From an uncultured Schlesneria sp. (GTDB lineage: Bacteria; Planctomycetota; Planctomycetia; Planctomycetales; Planctomycetaceae), in contig CAILLA010000083.1 in NCBI GenBank assembly GCA_903834925.1, positions 57,333 through 121,332 of the forward strand: a DNA stretch of 64,000 nucleotides, in the 5' to 3' direction. Positions 46,606 to 56,169 of this stretch are shown piece by piece. Each line of letters opens with the position of its first letter. The first letter of the stretch is position 1. The position numbers and the translations under genes are program-made. A model generated the notes under the pieces. The model was given only the letters and a program-made list of their open reading frames with translations. It did no database searches and had not been told where the DNA came from.

Positions 46606-49389
46606 ATGCGACACCGATTTCTGCTGCTTGCCTACGGTTTTTTGCTCTTCGTCCCCGAATTTGTCATCGGCGACGAGCCGCCCGACTTTAATAAACAGGT
46701 TCTTCCGATCTTCCGCAAACACTGCAATGGTTGCCATAACGCGAAAGAGGCCGAAGGAGGTCTCGTCCTGCAGGACTTTGCTCGCACGCTGAAGGGAAGT
46801 GACGACGGAAAAGTTGTGACGCCTGGAAAAAGTGCGACCAGTCGACTTTGGCAGCGTGTCACAGCCAGCAACGAAACCCGCATGCCTCCCAAGGACCAGC
46901 CAGCGCCATCGGCCGAAGATCTGGAAATCATCCGTAATTGGATCGACGCAGGTGCTAAGGCCCCGGCTGGAGGCATGGCGGAAATCGGACTCGTCACACC
47001 AAAGATTGCGACGAAGTCACAAGTCAACGAGGCCGTCATTTCGATCGCGTTTTCCCCAAACGGACAATTGCTTGTGCTTGCGAAGCCGAATCGGATCGAT
47101 GTCGGACAAGCAGGAACAGTAAAGCAACTCACAGGACACACGGGTGTCATCAATGAAATTAGCTTTTCTCGCGACGGTCAATGGTTGTGTGTGGCTTCTG
47201 GCGAAACAGGTCTCATAGGCGAAGTGACGTTGTGGCGGACTTCAGATTGGACGCGTGGCCGGGTCTTCAAGGGACATCGTGACACGATCTATTCAGCTCA
47301 ACTCAATCCCGATGGGAATATCCTCGCGACAGCCAGTTATGATCGCGATGCCATCACGTGGGACGTCTCTGATGGGCAACCCCTGAAAATCTTTAGTGGT
47401 CATAACGACCCGATTTACAGCCTCAGTTTCTCTCCGAACGGAAAACTCATTGCGACGGCAAGTGGTGACCGAACCATCAAATTATGGGACGTCGCAACCG
47501 GACAACGCCTGGATACGTTTTCTCAACCTGCCAAAGATCAAACGACCGTGGCCTTCAGCCCTGACGGCCGTTTTGTTGCAGCCGGCGGAGCCGATGCCAG
47601 AATCCGTATCTGGCAGATCAGCGAAACCGGCCGTGAAGGAACAAATCCCATTTTGTATGCCCGATTCGCTCATGAGGGACCAATTCTCAAACTGGCTTAT
47701 TCGCCTGACGGACGTCTGATGGCCTCATCATCCGAAGATCTGCGAATCAAGATCTGGGAAACTAAGACGTATACGCAGGTCGCGGTCCTCGAACGGCAGT
47801 CCGATTGGGCTTCGGCATTGGCTTTCTCACCCGATAACCGGCAACTCGTTGTTGGGCGTATGAATGGCGAACATCAAATCTATTTCGTTGATCCAGCATG
47901 GGTCGAGCCTAAAAATGATTTACTACGGCTTGGTGAATCTCAAAATCCAATCATCACGACAAACGGGTTGTCCGAGCCGCTTCAACAAATCACAGAAATG
48001 GAACCCAATGATTCGCCTTCAAATGCAACCAGGCTCAGTTTTCCCTGCGTCGCCAAGGGTGAACTGAAAGTCTTGAACGGCACGCAGCCTGACATCGATC
48101 TTTATCAAATCGAGGCGAAAAAGGGAGACAACATAGTCCTGGAAACAACCGCCGCACGGACAGGATCGGAAGCCGACACGAAACTCGAAGTGTTACATGC
48201 CGATGGAACACCGGTCCTTCAGGCGTTATTGCAAGCGGTTCGTGATTCATGGGTCAATTTCCGACCGATCGATTCTTCGTCTCCCGATGTTCGACTCGAA
48301 TTCTGGGAGGAAATGGACCTCAATCAATTCGTCTACTTGTCGGGCGAAGTCTGCAAAACGTTTCGAGCACCACAAGGCCCCGATTCCGGATACTCCCTCT
48401 ATTCCATCGGCGGTAAGCGTCGTAATTATTTTAACACCAGCGCAACCGGCCATGCGAAAGATGAACCGGCTTACATTGTCGAGGCGTTTGCTCCCAACTC
48501 AAAAATCATTGAAAACGGACTGCCGGTTTTCCCCCTTTACTTCTCGAACGATGATGACGGTGATCGAAAATACGGAAAAGACTCTCGCCTGACATTCACG
48601 GCTCCAGCCGATGGAACCTACTTCGTCAAAGTCAGCGACGTTCGCGGCTTTAGCGGCGACAAGTACTTCTACACGTTAACCGCTCGTCGATCGCGACCTG
48701 ATTTCTCTGTCGAGATCAACACGATGAACCCGAAAGTCCCCGCAGGAAGCGGACAGCGTTTAAAATTCACATTGAACCGTCTCGATCAATTTGATGGAGC
48801 GGTACGGCTCGATATCGCCGGACTCCCAAAAGGATTCGAAGCTTCATCACCGGTGATTTTCGAATCAGGTTCATACGAGACTCAAAGCGTGATCACGGCC
48901 GGCAGCGACGCTCCCGAACCAACCAAAGCCGACTGGGATCGGATCACAATCCTGGCGACCGGCGAAGTCGGTGGCCAGCTTGCCACCAGAACCATTGGCG
49001 GACTCGGCGAGCTGAAGCTGGAAAAACCGGCTCCGATTCGAGTCACCCTGATCCCCGACGACCCAAAGTACGAAACAGCGGACCACGGACTGGTCATCGA
49101 ACCAGGCACGACAATCACGGCAAAAATTGTGATCACGCGTAACGGGCACGAAGACGATGTCCGTTTCGAAATCGACAATCTTCCCCACGGGATCATTGTC
49201 GACAACATCGGCCTGTCTGGCGTTCTTGTCCGAAAGCAGGAAACCGAACGTCAAATTTTTCTCACGGCACGACCTTGGGTCCCTGAAACCGATCGATTGA
49301 TCCACGCCGTCGCTCAAGGAGTCGGCAACCAGGCCTCACCCGCGATTCGATTGCACGTCCGTAATCGCCAAGGATTCGTCGCCAAATAG
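46606..49389 (+). CDS. Exported planctomycete-type cytochrome c / WD40 / PPC-like protein
   Basis: About 927 residues. A signal peptide (MRHRFLLLAYGFLLFVPEFVIG) is followed by a planctomycete cytochrome c domain with the haem motif CNGCH (Cys40, Cys43, His44), LPIFRKHC before it and MPPKDQPAPSAEDLEIIRNWID after it. Six or seven WD40 repeats (about residues 130-470: SGHNDPIYSLSFSPNGKLIATASGD and relatives) form a propeller. Later parts contain PPC-like beta-sandwich domains (MEPNDSPSNATRLSFP...DIDLYQIEAKKGD). It is probably periplasmic and may act in electron transfer linked to substrate or partner binding. The ATG at 46606, after an A/G-rich site, begins the signal peptide. Confidence 0.88.
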   Translation: MRHRFLLLAYGFLLFVPEFVIGDEPPDFNKQVLPIFRKHCNGCHNAKEAEGGLVLQDFARTLKGSDDGKVVTPGKSATSRLWQRVTASNETRMPPKDQPAPSAEDLEIIRNWIDAGAKAPAGGMAEIGLVTPKIATKSQVNEAVISIAFSPNGQLLVLAKPNRIDVGQAGTVKQLTGHTGVINEISFSRDGQWLCVASGETGLIGEVTLWRTSDWTRGRVFKGHRDTIYSAQLNPDGNILATASYDRDAITWDVSDGQPLKIFSGHNDPIYSLSFSPNGKLIATASGDRTIKLWDVATGQRLDTFSQPAKDQTTVAFSPDGRFVAAGGADARIRIWQISETGREGTNPILYARFAHEGPILKLAYSPDGRLMASSSEDLRIKIWETKTYTQVAVLERQSDWASALAFSPDNRQLVVGRMNGEHQIYFVDPAWVEPKNDLLRLGESQNPIITTNGLSEPLQQITEMEPNDSPSNATRLSFPCVAKGELKVLNGTQPDIDLYQIEAKKGDNIVLETTAARTGSEADTKLEVLHADGTPVLQALLQAVRDSWVNFRPIDSSSPDVRLEFWEEMDLNQFVYLSGEVCKTFRAPQGPDSGYSLYSIGGKRRNYFNTSATGHAKDEPAYIVEAFAPNSKIIENGLPVFPLYFSNDDDGDRKYGKDSRLTFTAPADGTYFVKVSDVRGFSGDKYFYTLTARRSRPDFSVEINTMNPKVPAGSGQRLKFTLNRLDQFDGAVRLDIAGLPKGFEASSPVIFESGSYETQSVITAGSDAPEPTKADWDRITILATGEVGGQLATRTIGGLGELKLEKPAPIRVTLIPDDPKYETADHGLVIEPGTTITAKIVITRNGHEDDVRFEIDNLPHGIIVDNIGLSGVLVRKQETERQIFLTARPWVPETDRLIHAVAQGVGNQASPAIRLHVRNRQGFVAK

Positions 49390-49418
49390 CAAATGAATGG
49401 AGAACGAAAAAAGGATTG

Positions 49419-49440
49419 GCGTCGCCCACGGGGGCGACGC
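49419..49440 (+). terminator. GC-rich hairpin after the cytochrome/WD40 gene
   Basis: Perfect 9-base arms GCGTCGCCC (49419-49427) and GGGCGACGC (49432-49440) with a 4-base loop, 30 bases after the stop codon. No T run follows on the plus strand, so it may be a weak terminator or a repeat. Confidence 0.45.
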
Positions 49441-49522
49441 TGCTAGCGTCGGCTGTGCGACAATCAACACCAAGTTCTCCGATACATCAAAACGTCAATG
49501 ATCCTCTGTCAAGAAAACCAAC

Positions 49523-51775
49523 TCAGCTCTTGAAATCCAGCCCCGGATCATCATCCGGTGCTCCATACAGTGTGAAATTGAAGCCCGTGTCCTGCATTGT
49601 GATCAGACCCGGCATCGTCGATTTATCGCTTCGCTCGAGTACCAGAACGGCTCCGTCAACCGTATAGGTTCCGCTGAATTCTTCTCGTTTACCTTCTCGG
49701 TCAAAGCCCCAGGTGAACTTGCCATCTGCGGTCAAATCGAGCGAAAACGTCGTTCCATCAGGCCGCTTTGCGGTTCGCTTTCCCACGATCTTTGCTGGAT
49801 CGATATCGGCAGGAGCTGGTTTTTCATTCCCTGCGACTTGTGGAGGGTCAATTGTTGGATTTGGCACCGTTCCACCAGCGGCAGGAACCGTTCCACCCAT
49901 CCCCTTGATCAACTGAGCCGAAAGCTGGTCGCCCGGCAACAGCTTGACGACTTCTTGAAGCTGTTTGACTGCAGCGTCTTTGTGAGTCCCTGTGATGTAG
50001 TGATAGGCCAGCACAAACCGAGCATCAGCGGCATCGGGTTTTTCTTTCGTATATTGTTCGAGAGCCCTGAGCTGAACCGTGTAAACATCCACACTTGGGT
50101 AAAGACTGGACATGGTCGTCCAATCCCATCCAGGCCCCGCGGAAAGGACCGCATACAGCGTTCCAGCGGCCTTTGCATAATCGCCGGAGGCGAAGTAGAC
50201 CAGACCACGGAACTCGTGCAAAGCGGCATCGTTCGGCAATTCTGCGATGGCCAGGTCAATCTCGCTACCCGCCTTGGCGTAATCACCTGCCAGGAAGGCG
50301 TTCCTTGCTGCTTCGGTATGAACACTACTCGCGGGGGCTTGCGGCGGTTGAGTTGCAGGGGACGTCGGAGCCGCCGATTGAGCACCTTCCTGGATCACAA
50401 CTACCTGAGCCGGCTGGGAAACAATCTGGATCGGCTGAGCATAGTTGTAGTAACCGGGGCTGCTTGCATAGTACGGGTTGCTGTAGCTCGAGTAACCAGA
50501 ACTGTAAGCGATGGAACCGAGTGCCCAGGCGCTCACTCCGAACGCAGCCGCACCTGTGTACCAGGGGCGATTGTAATAGTTGTTCCAGGAGGCATTGTGA
50601 TAGCCAGCGTTATACCCAGCGCCGTATCCAAGACCCCAGGCTGGGGCACCACCTCCCCAACCCGATCCCGCACCCCAATAACCGTGGTGCCAGGAATTGT
50701 TATAGTTATTGTTTCCCGCAACGGCAAAATTATTGCGGTTGCTATTGATGTTAATGTTGTTGACCGTATTCGTGTTACCAATATTGGTTCGATTAAAGTT
50801 GTTACCACCATTTCCAACATTGCCAATGTTCACGTTCCGGTTTCCGGTGTTTCCAACGTTAACGTTGGTGTTCCCAAGATTTCCGACGTTCACGTTCTTG
50901 TTTCCGACATTTCCGATGTTGGCCGTGTTGTTGCCGACATTTCCAACATTCAGATTTTTATTCCCAATGTTCCCGACATTGGCCGTGTTGTTGCCAATGT
51001 TACCGATGTTGGTATTGGTGTTGCCGATGTTCCCGACGTTCGGATTTCGATTCCCGATATTGCCGACATTGGTGTTGGTATTACCAATATTCCCAACGTT
51101 GGCCGTGTTGTTTCCAATGTTGCCGACATTCGGGTTTCGATTGCCGATGTTTCCAACATTGGCATTGTTGTTACCAATGTTCCCAACATTGCCTGTATTG
51201 TTTCCAATGTTGCCGACATTCGGGTTTCGATTTCCAACATTCCCCACGTTGGCGCTACCTGAACCCAGACCAGGTCGTTCGCCCCCTTGTCCAAAGCCGC
51301 TTGCCCCTGGAAAGCCACCACTTGCACCAGCACCAAGATTTGGTCGACTTGCCCCGGCTCCAGCTCCTTCTCCACCGAAGTTTGGCCGGCCGGCACCACC
51401 GCCGCCAGCCTGTCCGCCACCACCGGGAAAGCCTCCGCCGCCGCCTGTAGGGCGATTGATGGCTCCTCCACCAATGTTACCGCCACCACCTCCGCCAGCG
51501 GGTCGATTGATTTGTGGAGCACCACCACCTCCCCCAGCGGGACGGCTCATTTGAGGAGCACTGCCACCACCACCTCCAGCCGGTCGGCTCAACTGGGGAG
51601 CACCACCACCTCCGCCTCCTCCACCTGCTGGGCGACTCATGCCACCACCGCCACCACCGCCTCCTCCACCACCAGGATGGGGCATGCCGCCACCGCCGCC
51701 TCTGGCGAAGACTGGCTCATGCGGATTCAGAATCATTGAGGATAGCATCAATGCAACGAGAGACTTCTTTAACAC
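49523..51775 (-). CDS. Exported Gly-rich / GN-pentapeptide repeat protein with TPR-like region
   Basis: A 750-residue protein. A signal peptide (LVALMLSSMILNPHEPVFA) precedes about 120 residues dominated by glycine tracts separated by MSRPAGG-type units. About 15 tandem decapeptides of the form NVGNIGNxNx follow, a NXGXx pentapeptide pattern similar to the repeats of mycobacterial MPTR proteins. The middle is Tyr/Gly-rich (NSWHHGYWGAGSGWGGG). Residues about 480-640 form TPR-like helices (NAFLAGDYAKAGSEIDLAIAELP, AALHEFRGLVYFASGDYAKA). The last 90 residues are a small beta domain (GTTFSLDLTADGKFTWGFD). Likely cell-envelope; function unknown. It is 69 bases upstream in transcription of nothing but a shared-strand gap to the SnoaL-like gene. 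Confidence 0.75.
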   Translation of the reverse strand: MLKKSLVALMLSSMILNPHEPVFARGGGGGMPHPGGGGGGGGGGGMSRPAGGGGGGGGAPQLSRPAGGGGGSAPQMSRPAGGGGGAPQINRPAGGGGGGNIGGGAINRPTGGGGGFPGGGGQAGGGGAGRPNFGGEGAGAGASRPNLGAGASGGFPGASGFGQGGERPGLGSGSANVGNVGNRNPNVGNIGNNTGNVGNIGNNNANVGNIGNRNPNVGNIGNNTANVGNIGNTNTNVGNIGNRNPNVGNIGNTNTNIGNIGNNTANVGNIGNKNLNVGNVGNNTANIGNVGNKNVNVGNLGNTNVNVGNTGNRNVNIGNVGNGGNNFNRTNIGNTNTVNNININSNRNNFAVAGNNNYNNSWHHGYWGAGSGWGGGAPAWGLGYGAGYNAGYHNASWNNYYNRPWYTGAAAFGVSAWALGSIAYSSGYSSYSNPYYASSPGYYNYAQPIQIVSQPAQVVVIQEGAQSAAPTSPATQPPQAPASSVHTEAARNAFLAGDYAKAGSEIDLAIAELPNDAALHEFRGLVYFASGDYAKAAGTLYAVLSAGPGWDWTTMSSLYPSVDVYTVQLRALEQYTKEKPDAADARFVLAYHYITGTHKDAAVKQLQEVVKLLPGDQLSAQLIKGMGGTVPAAGGTVPNPTIDPPQVAGNEKPAPADIDPAKIVGKRTAKRPDGTTFSLDLTADGKFTWGFDREGKREEFSGTYTVDGAVLVLERSDKSTMPGLITMQDTGFNFTLYGAPDDDPGLDFKS

Positions 51776-51844
51776 GGGACAACTCCCAGAAAATAGGTTT
51801 GATTGATCAATTTGGAATGAGTGCTTGTTTTCGTTTTTGGAAAG

Positions 51845-52990
51845 CTAGAAGCCGGGCATCGGAGCGTGTCGTTTGATGATGAATTCAGGAACGTCTCCCT
51901 TGGGGACTCCACCCACCACGCGGTCATACGATCGCCAGGTCATCGTGTCTCCGTCGAGAACTCGGTAAACGCTCGTGGCCGAAGTCGCTTCACCCTTGGC
52001 ATTCGACCCGTGTGACTTCACTGTCCAGGAATCTCCATCTCGGGTCCAATATCCTTCCGAGTGACCGCCATCTGCATTGAACGTCCAAGACTTGAGATGC
52101 CCTCTCAATGCGTCCCAGCCGATTCGTGTCGAACCGCTTGCATTCGCAGCACCTGCGATATGCAGCACAAAGTCTTGAATCAGATAGTTCCCCGTTTCGT
52201 CCCAGCGCACAGAAGACTTCACCGCTGAATCGGGGCTCTCTTCAATCCAGTCTCCTACCATCCAGGCCAGTTCCTGAAGATGATCGTTTGCCGTCATTTC
52301 CACGGGAATCGCGTAATCGCTGACCGATGCCAAGAGCCATCGACCTTCCACTTTGACGTGAACCGCGACGTAAGCACTGACTGACTCGCCTTCACCGGGG
52401 ATCGGCTGACCACGAACGATTCCTTCTTCGACAGCAATGTTTGGCGTCAGAATTCGGATGGAACCGATTTCCAATTGAAGTTTGGTTTCGGGAAATTTTT
52501 CAAACGTTTGTGCGAAGTCTTTTTCAATCGCTTCACGCCCTTTAATCACGTTCCCGTTTTCATCCGTCACTTCGGCTTTCAATGCGAAGAGTTCAGAAAC
52601 AGCCTTTGACTGATGAGCGTTGTAAGCCGCGGTGAACGCATCGGCCGATTGCCTGATGGCCGTCTCGTCGGACGAGGCAACCTCTTCATTGGCAGGAGGT
52701 TTTTTTTGGTCATTACCTTTTGCAGGAACTGCGTCGGGCGCCTTGGGGTTACCAATGTTTCCGGTCAACGGTTTATTTGGATCAGTTGCTTTCGCAGGAG
52801 GTGCTGCAGGAAGGCCACCCTCGGTTGCCTTTTTTAACGGATCGACCGCCGGCTTCACGATGTCATTGTTCTTAACCGCTGGGACCGACTTTGCTTTCGA
52901 CGGGTCCTGAACCTGGGCAAAACAGACCCAGCTTGTGCAGAGAATGCACACGATTACGAGTGGCCTGAAGGTTTTAATAGAGTCGTACAT
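51845..52990 (-). CDS. Exported SnoaL-like (DUF4440/SgcJ-type) protein
   Basis: About 381 residues. A signal peptide (FRPLVIVCILCTSWVCFA) and a Pro/Lys-rich linker lead to a SnoaL/NTF2-like domain around residues 108-240 (AIRQSADAFTAAYNAHQSKAVSELFA). It has the fold and order of the SgcJ/EcaC 'oxidoreductase' family. The C-terminal 130 residues (ELAWMVGDWIEESPDSAVKS) look like a lipocalin-like beta-barrel often found after such domains. I start it at the ATG at 52990, with GAGGAA six bases upstream; the frame from 53002 uses a TTG inside this site. It precedes the Gly-rich gene by 69 bases on the same strand, so the two may be co-transcribed. Substrate unknown. Confidence 0.75.
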   Translation of the reverse strand: MYDSIKTFRPLVIVCILCTSWVCFAQVQDPSKAKSVPAVKNNDIVKPAVDPLKKATEGGLPAAPPAKATDPNKPLTGNIGNPKAPDAVPAKGNDQKKPPANEEVASSDETAIRQSADAFTAAYNAHQSKAVSELFALKAEVTDENGNVIKGREAIEKDFAQTFEKFPETKLQLEIGSIRILTPNIAVEEGIVRGQPIPGEGESVSAYVAVHVKVEGRWLLASVSDYAIPVEMTANDHLQELAWMVGDWIEESPDSAVKSSVRWDETGNYLIQDFVLHIAGAANASGSTRIGWDALRGHLKSWTFNADGGHSEGYWTRDGDSWTVKSHGSNAKGEATSATSVYRVLDGDTMTWRSYDRVVGGVPKGDVPEFIIKRHAPMPGF

Positions 52991-53260
52991 CGAATTCCTC
53001 AATTAATTCTGACTGAGATTGCGCACCGCAAGTGCGTGGAAGTATGCGATCACTTTCCGTCAAGAGTGTGCCGAAGGGGCGCCATCTTTGCAACATCTCA
53101 GAAATCGCTGAAGGAATCTCCCGCAACATTTCCGAACTCAATGACTTGATTTGAATTTGGAATTCGTCAGTAAGCCGCCTGGATCAGGCGCGTGAAAACT
53201 CGGACAACTCGCAGATCAAGTTCAAATAACGAATACCGTCGAGGAACGCACGGGACGCCA

Positions 53261-54736
53261 TCACAGGTTCATTGGTTGGCTTTTCAATTCCAAAATTCCG
53301 TTTTCCAACATCCATACGAGTAACGGCATCGAACTTTCCAAAGGAATCCTCTTGTTCCAGCGAAGTAGCAGGCTACGAATGGAATCCCCCGGCAATACAA
53401 GGCGAATCAGCGGAACGATCTCAATACCATTCAGATATGCAACCGGCCTGATCAAACTTGGGTGAGTCACTGCCGGTCGGGAAACGACGAGATCAGAGAC
53501 GGCACACGGTGTCGATCGAATGTGAACGTCAGTCGATAGTGTCAATTGCGCATCCATCCCGAGCCGCGCCAGTGACTGAGGCGTGATTATTGCCTGGTTC
53601 TTGCGTTCTTCTTCGTTCACGATTTTGATGCTTGCTAGACGAGCAAAGAATTGATGATGAATACCTCGAACGTTAAATGGCATCGCACGGTCATGCCAAA
53701 AACTGCTCAATTTGGCTGGCCAGGCTTCTGCGTAGTATCTCTGAGTCCAATTCGTATGAGCTGCAGCAGATTCCAGTAACCTGGTCTCGTAAAACTCGCG
53801 TGCGATACTTTCCGATGATGGCGACTCCAAGACCGTGTTGATCGCGATTGCCGCCTGCAGCGCAAGTCGCATCGATTTTTCGACACCGCTGGACGAAAGC
53901 GGGTCAAGTGCCAAAGCCGATTCCCCAACACTGATTGTCCCTTGATCCCAGAACCCGGTGTGGAAATAGGATGTGACCGACCTCGCTTTCAGCAACGAAT
54001 TAAACTCCGTAGATGCAGCTGATTGAAAGAGTTGGCTTCCTGACAAAAGGTTCCTGAATCGTTGATCGCACAACCAATCCAGTTTTAAGTCCGCAGTCGC
54101 GACAAAGGCCATCACGCGAAAGCATCCATTCGACAGCGGACTGCCCCAGAGCCATGCGTGCTCAGTTGCTTCGATCATGGTCTCGGCTGGGATGACGCCT
54201 GAATTGATTTCTGTCCACACTCCGTGAGTTTTCGGGCCCAGTGGAACCCGAAGTCCCCCCGTGGTACTCGAACGCCCTCGCGCATCAATGATCCATCGTG
54301 CATGAATTGAATGGTCAGAATCCTGATCGGTTAAAGAGATCCTTAAATTGCCAGGCTCTCCTTCAATCGATCGCATATGCGCCGGCTGAAACCTGATCGC
54401 ACCACGTGATTCCGCGAGAGATACAAGTTGCTGATCGAAGTCGCCACGGTCGACGATCACTCCCGGGCCACGTTCAGCAGCGGTGATCAATCGCGGTTCG
54501 CGAGTCTCCCACGCGACCCATGCCGAAATATTTTTGAGAGAACGTGTCGATTCGAGAACTTCAATTGCATTGAGATAATTGAAAAATTCCCACACGCCGG
54601 GCGATAGCGACTCTCCGACATGTGGACGAGGAAACGCATCTCGTTCGATCAACGCAACGCTTCGCCCCAGACCAAGCAATCGAATTGCGGCGGTCGATCC
54701 TGCGGGACCGGCACCGATGATTGCCACATCATACAT
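53261..54736 (-). CDS. Flavoprotein of the LodB/QhpG (tryptophan-halogenase-like) type
   Basis: About 491 residues. It is a group A flavoprotein monooxygenase-like protein: MYDVAIIGAGPAGSTAAIRL at the start (FAD GxGxxG), HVGESLSPGVWEF (GES motif), a DARGRSS step and the second FAD motif TISVGESALALDPLSSSGVEKS. LodB and QhpG are flavoproteins that hydroxylate the tryptophan during formation of the cysteine tryptophylquinone (CTQ) cofactor. It is the last gene of the operon, 11 bases after the radical SAM gene, or overlapping it by 4 if a TTG at 54751 is the start. The role is inferred from the partner LodA-like gene. Confidence 0.8.
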   Translation of the reverse strand: MYDVAIIGAGPAGSTAAIRLLGLGRSVALIERDAFPRPHVGESLSPGVWEFFNYLNAIEVLESTRSLKNISAWVAWETREPRLITAAERGPGVIVDRGDFDQQLVSLAESRGAIRFQPAHMRSIEGEPGNLRISLTDQDSDHSIHARWIIDARGRSSTTGGLRVPLGPKTHGVWTEINSGVIPAETMIEATEHAWLWGSPLSNGCFRVMAFVATADLKLDWLCDQRFRNLLSGSQLFQSAASTEFNSLLKARSVTSYFHTGFWDQGTISVGESALALDPLSSSGVEKSMRLALQAAIAINTVLESPSSESIAREFYETRLLESAAAHTNWTQRYYAEAWPAKLSSFWHDRAMPFNVRGIHHQFFARLASIKIVNEEERKNQAIITPQSLARLGMDAQLTLSTDVHIRSTPCAVSDLVVSRPAVTHPSLIRPVAYLNGIEIVPLIRLVLPGDSIRSLLLRWNKRIPLESSMPLLVWMLENGILELKSQPMNL

Positions 54737-54747
54737 CCTGTCAACTT

Positions 54748-56169
54748 TCAATGGGCTGATGTACTTGCGACCGACTCACTCGCAGACCCGACTTCGCCCT
54801 TGAACCAGCCAGGGGCGAACCGCGAGAGCCTGCCGTACGCCTGGATCGTATAGTGCAGCCAGCCCCGAATGAAATCACAGGCAGGTCGGCCCCGGGCGAT
54901 GACTTCATGATGACAGCCACCGGCGCAAAGATATCTGGCCCAGCAACTGCTACACGGTTCCTGCTGATGAACGTGACGCTCGGCCAGCCATGAGTTCTGC
55001 CTTTTGCGATCGATGCCGGTAATGAGATTCCCCATCGATCCTTCGGTATCGCCAACGAAACGATGACAGGCGGCAAGGTCGCCGTCCGCAGAGACACCGA
55101 AATAGCCGGCTCCTGCGCCGCAGGGGTAAGGGCGATGTGTCCCTTTTTGCAGTTCACGAAGGGCGTTGACCATATTCAGGAATGGGTAACGTTGCCCCTG
55201 CATCACGTGTTTTTCAAACGAAAGTCCGCACGAGATCATCCCTTCGAGCATTTGTTCAAAAGAGGCCCCGTCCATTTCATCCTGGCCGTTCGATGATCTC
55301 AGTAGCGGAGAAAAACCGACGGTATGAAATCCGAGATCGATCAGTCGATCCAATGTATTGGCAAGTCGGATATTTTTGGGGGTGACAGTAACGCGAGCCG
55401 AGACCTGCATGTTTCGCTGCATGGCGAGCAGCGGACGAACTCGTGCGATGATTCGGTCATAACTCCCTGAACCGTCCCGAAACGGACGGAGCAGATCGTG
55501 TTCTTCGCCGATTCCGTCCAGGCTGACCGTCACGGCGAATCCATGTTCTTCAAAAAACGTTGCATCGTCTTCGGTCAACATCGTCCCGTTTGTCGTCATC
55601 GAAAAGCGGATCAATAGCCCCAGGTCAGACGCCCGTTCCGCAGCATATTTGGTTGCATCGCGAATGACAGGACGATTCGCCAGTGGTTCACCACCTAGAA
55701 ACGCAAGGTTGACACGCGAGCCTGGCGAATGGCCTTCGAACAGAAAGTCGATCGACTGACGAGCCGTTTCAGTCGACATGGATTTTGCCGCTCCTCCGAA
55801 CGTCCCCTGTTGGGCATAACAATAGGTGCAACCGAGATTACACTTCTGCGCGACAGCCAGGGAAAGTGCATGGACCGGGGGATCTTTGAGCGGTTGATCG
55901 TCAATTAAAACGGGAGAGTCCAGCCCGAGTTCGACCAGCGTTCGATCAAGTGACGTTGCGTCGCCAAAATCAAGTTGGGACCGAATGCGAACGGCAACTT
56001 CGGGTGAGATGTCGTATATTTGAGTCCCGTTGACCACCAGTAACTGTGGTGTCGGACTGTTATCGAGCAGATGGAGTTGGGGCACCAAAGGGCGCGAGTT
56101 GCTCGCGGAAGTTTCCGCGAGCACATGCGCCAGTTGCTCGGCAAGTTCGTCGACATCCGTTATGGGCAT
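54748..56169 (-). CDS. Radical SAM/SPASM peptide-modifying enzyme, QhpD-like
   Basis: A 473-residue radical SAM enzyme. Cys110, Cys114 and Cys117 (QKCNLGCTYCYAQQGTFGG) bind the catalytic 4Fe-4S cluster, followed by the LGGEPL motif. The C-terminal SPASM domain has seven cysteines (350, 368, 406, 409, 415, 419, 431) for auxiliary clusters. About 95 residues before the core include a segment resembling peptide-recognition (RRE-like) domains. The CTYCYAQ-G-FGG signature recalls QhpD, which forms thioether cross-links in the quinohaemoprotein amine dehydrogenase gamma subunit. It overlaps the LodA-like gene by 10 bases and has GGAG before its ATG, so translation is probably coupled. Substrate inferred: the LodA-like protein. 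Confidence 0.88.
   Translation of the reverse strand: MPITDVDELAEQLAHVLAETSASNSRPLVPQLHLLDNSPTPQLLVVNGTQIYDISPEVAVRIRSQLDFGDATSLDRTLVELGLDSPVLIDDQPLKDPPVHALSLAVAQKCNLGCTYCYAQQGTFGGAAKSMSTETARQSIDFLFEGHSPGSRVNLAFLGGEPLANRPVIRDATKYAAERASDLGLLIRFSMTTNGTMLTEDDATFFEEHGFAVTVSLDGIGEEHDLLRPFRDGSGSYDRIIARVRPLLAMQRNMQVSARVTVTPKNIRLANTLDRLIDLGFHTVGFSPLLRSSNGQDEMDGASFEQMLEGMISCGLSFEKHVMQGQRYPFLNMVNALRELQKGTHRPYPCGAGAGYFGVSADGDLAACHRFVGDTEGSMGNLITGIDRKRQNSWLAERHVHQQEPCSSCWARYLCAGGCHHEVIARGRPACDFIRGWLHYTIQAYGRLSRFAPGWFKGEVGSASESVASTSAH

Noticed and set aside
50095..51554. Long plus-strand frames rich in Pro, Leu and Val repeats
   Set aside because: They are shadows of the glycine-rich and GN-repeat gene on the minus strand; the sense frame has a signal peptide and TPR-like region.
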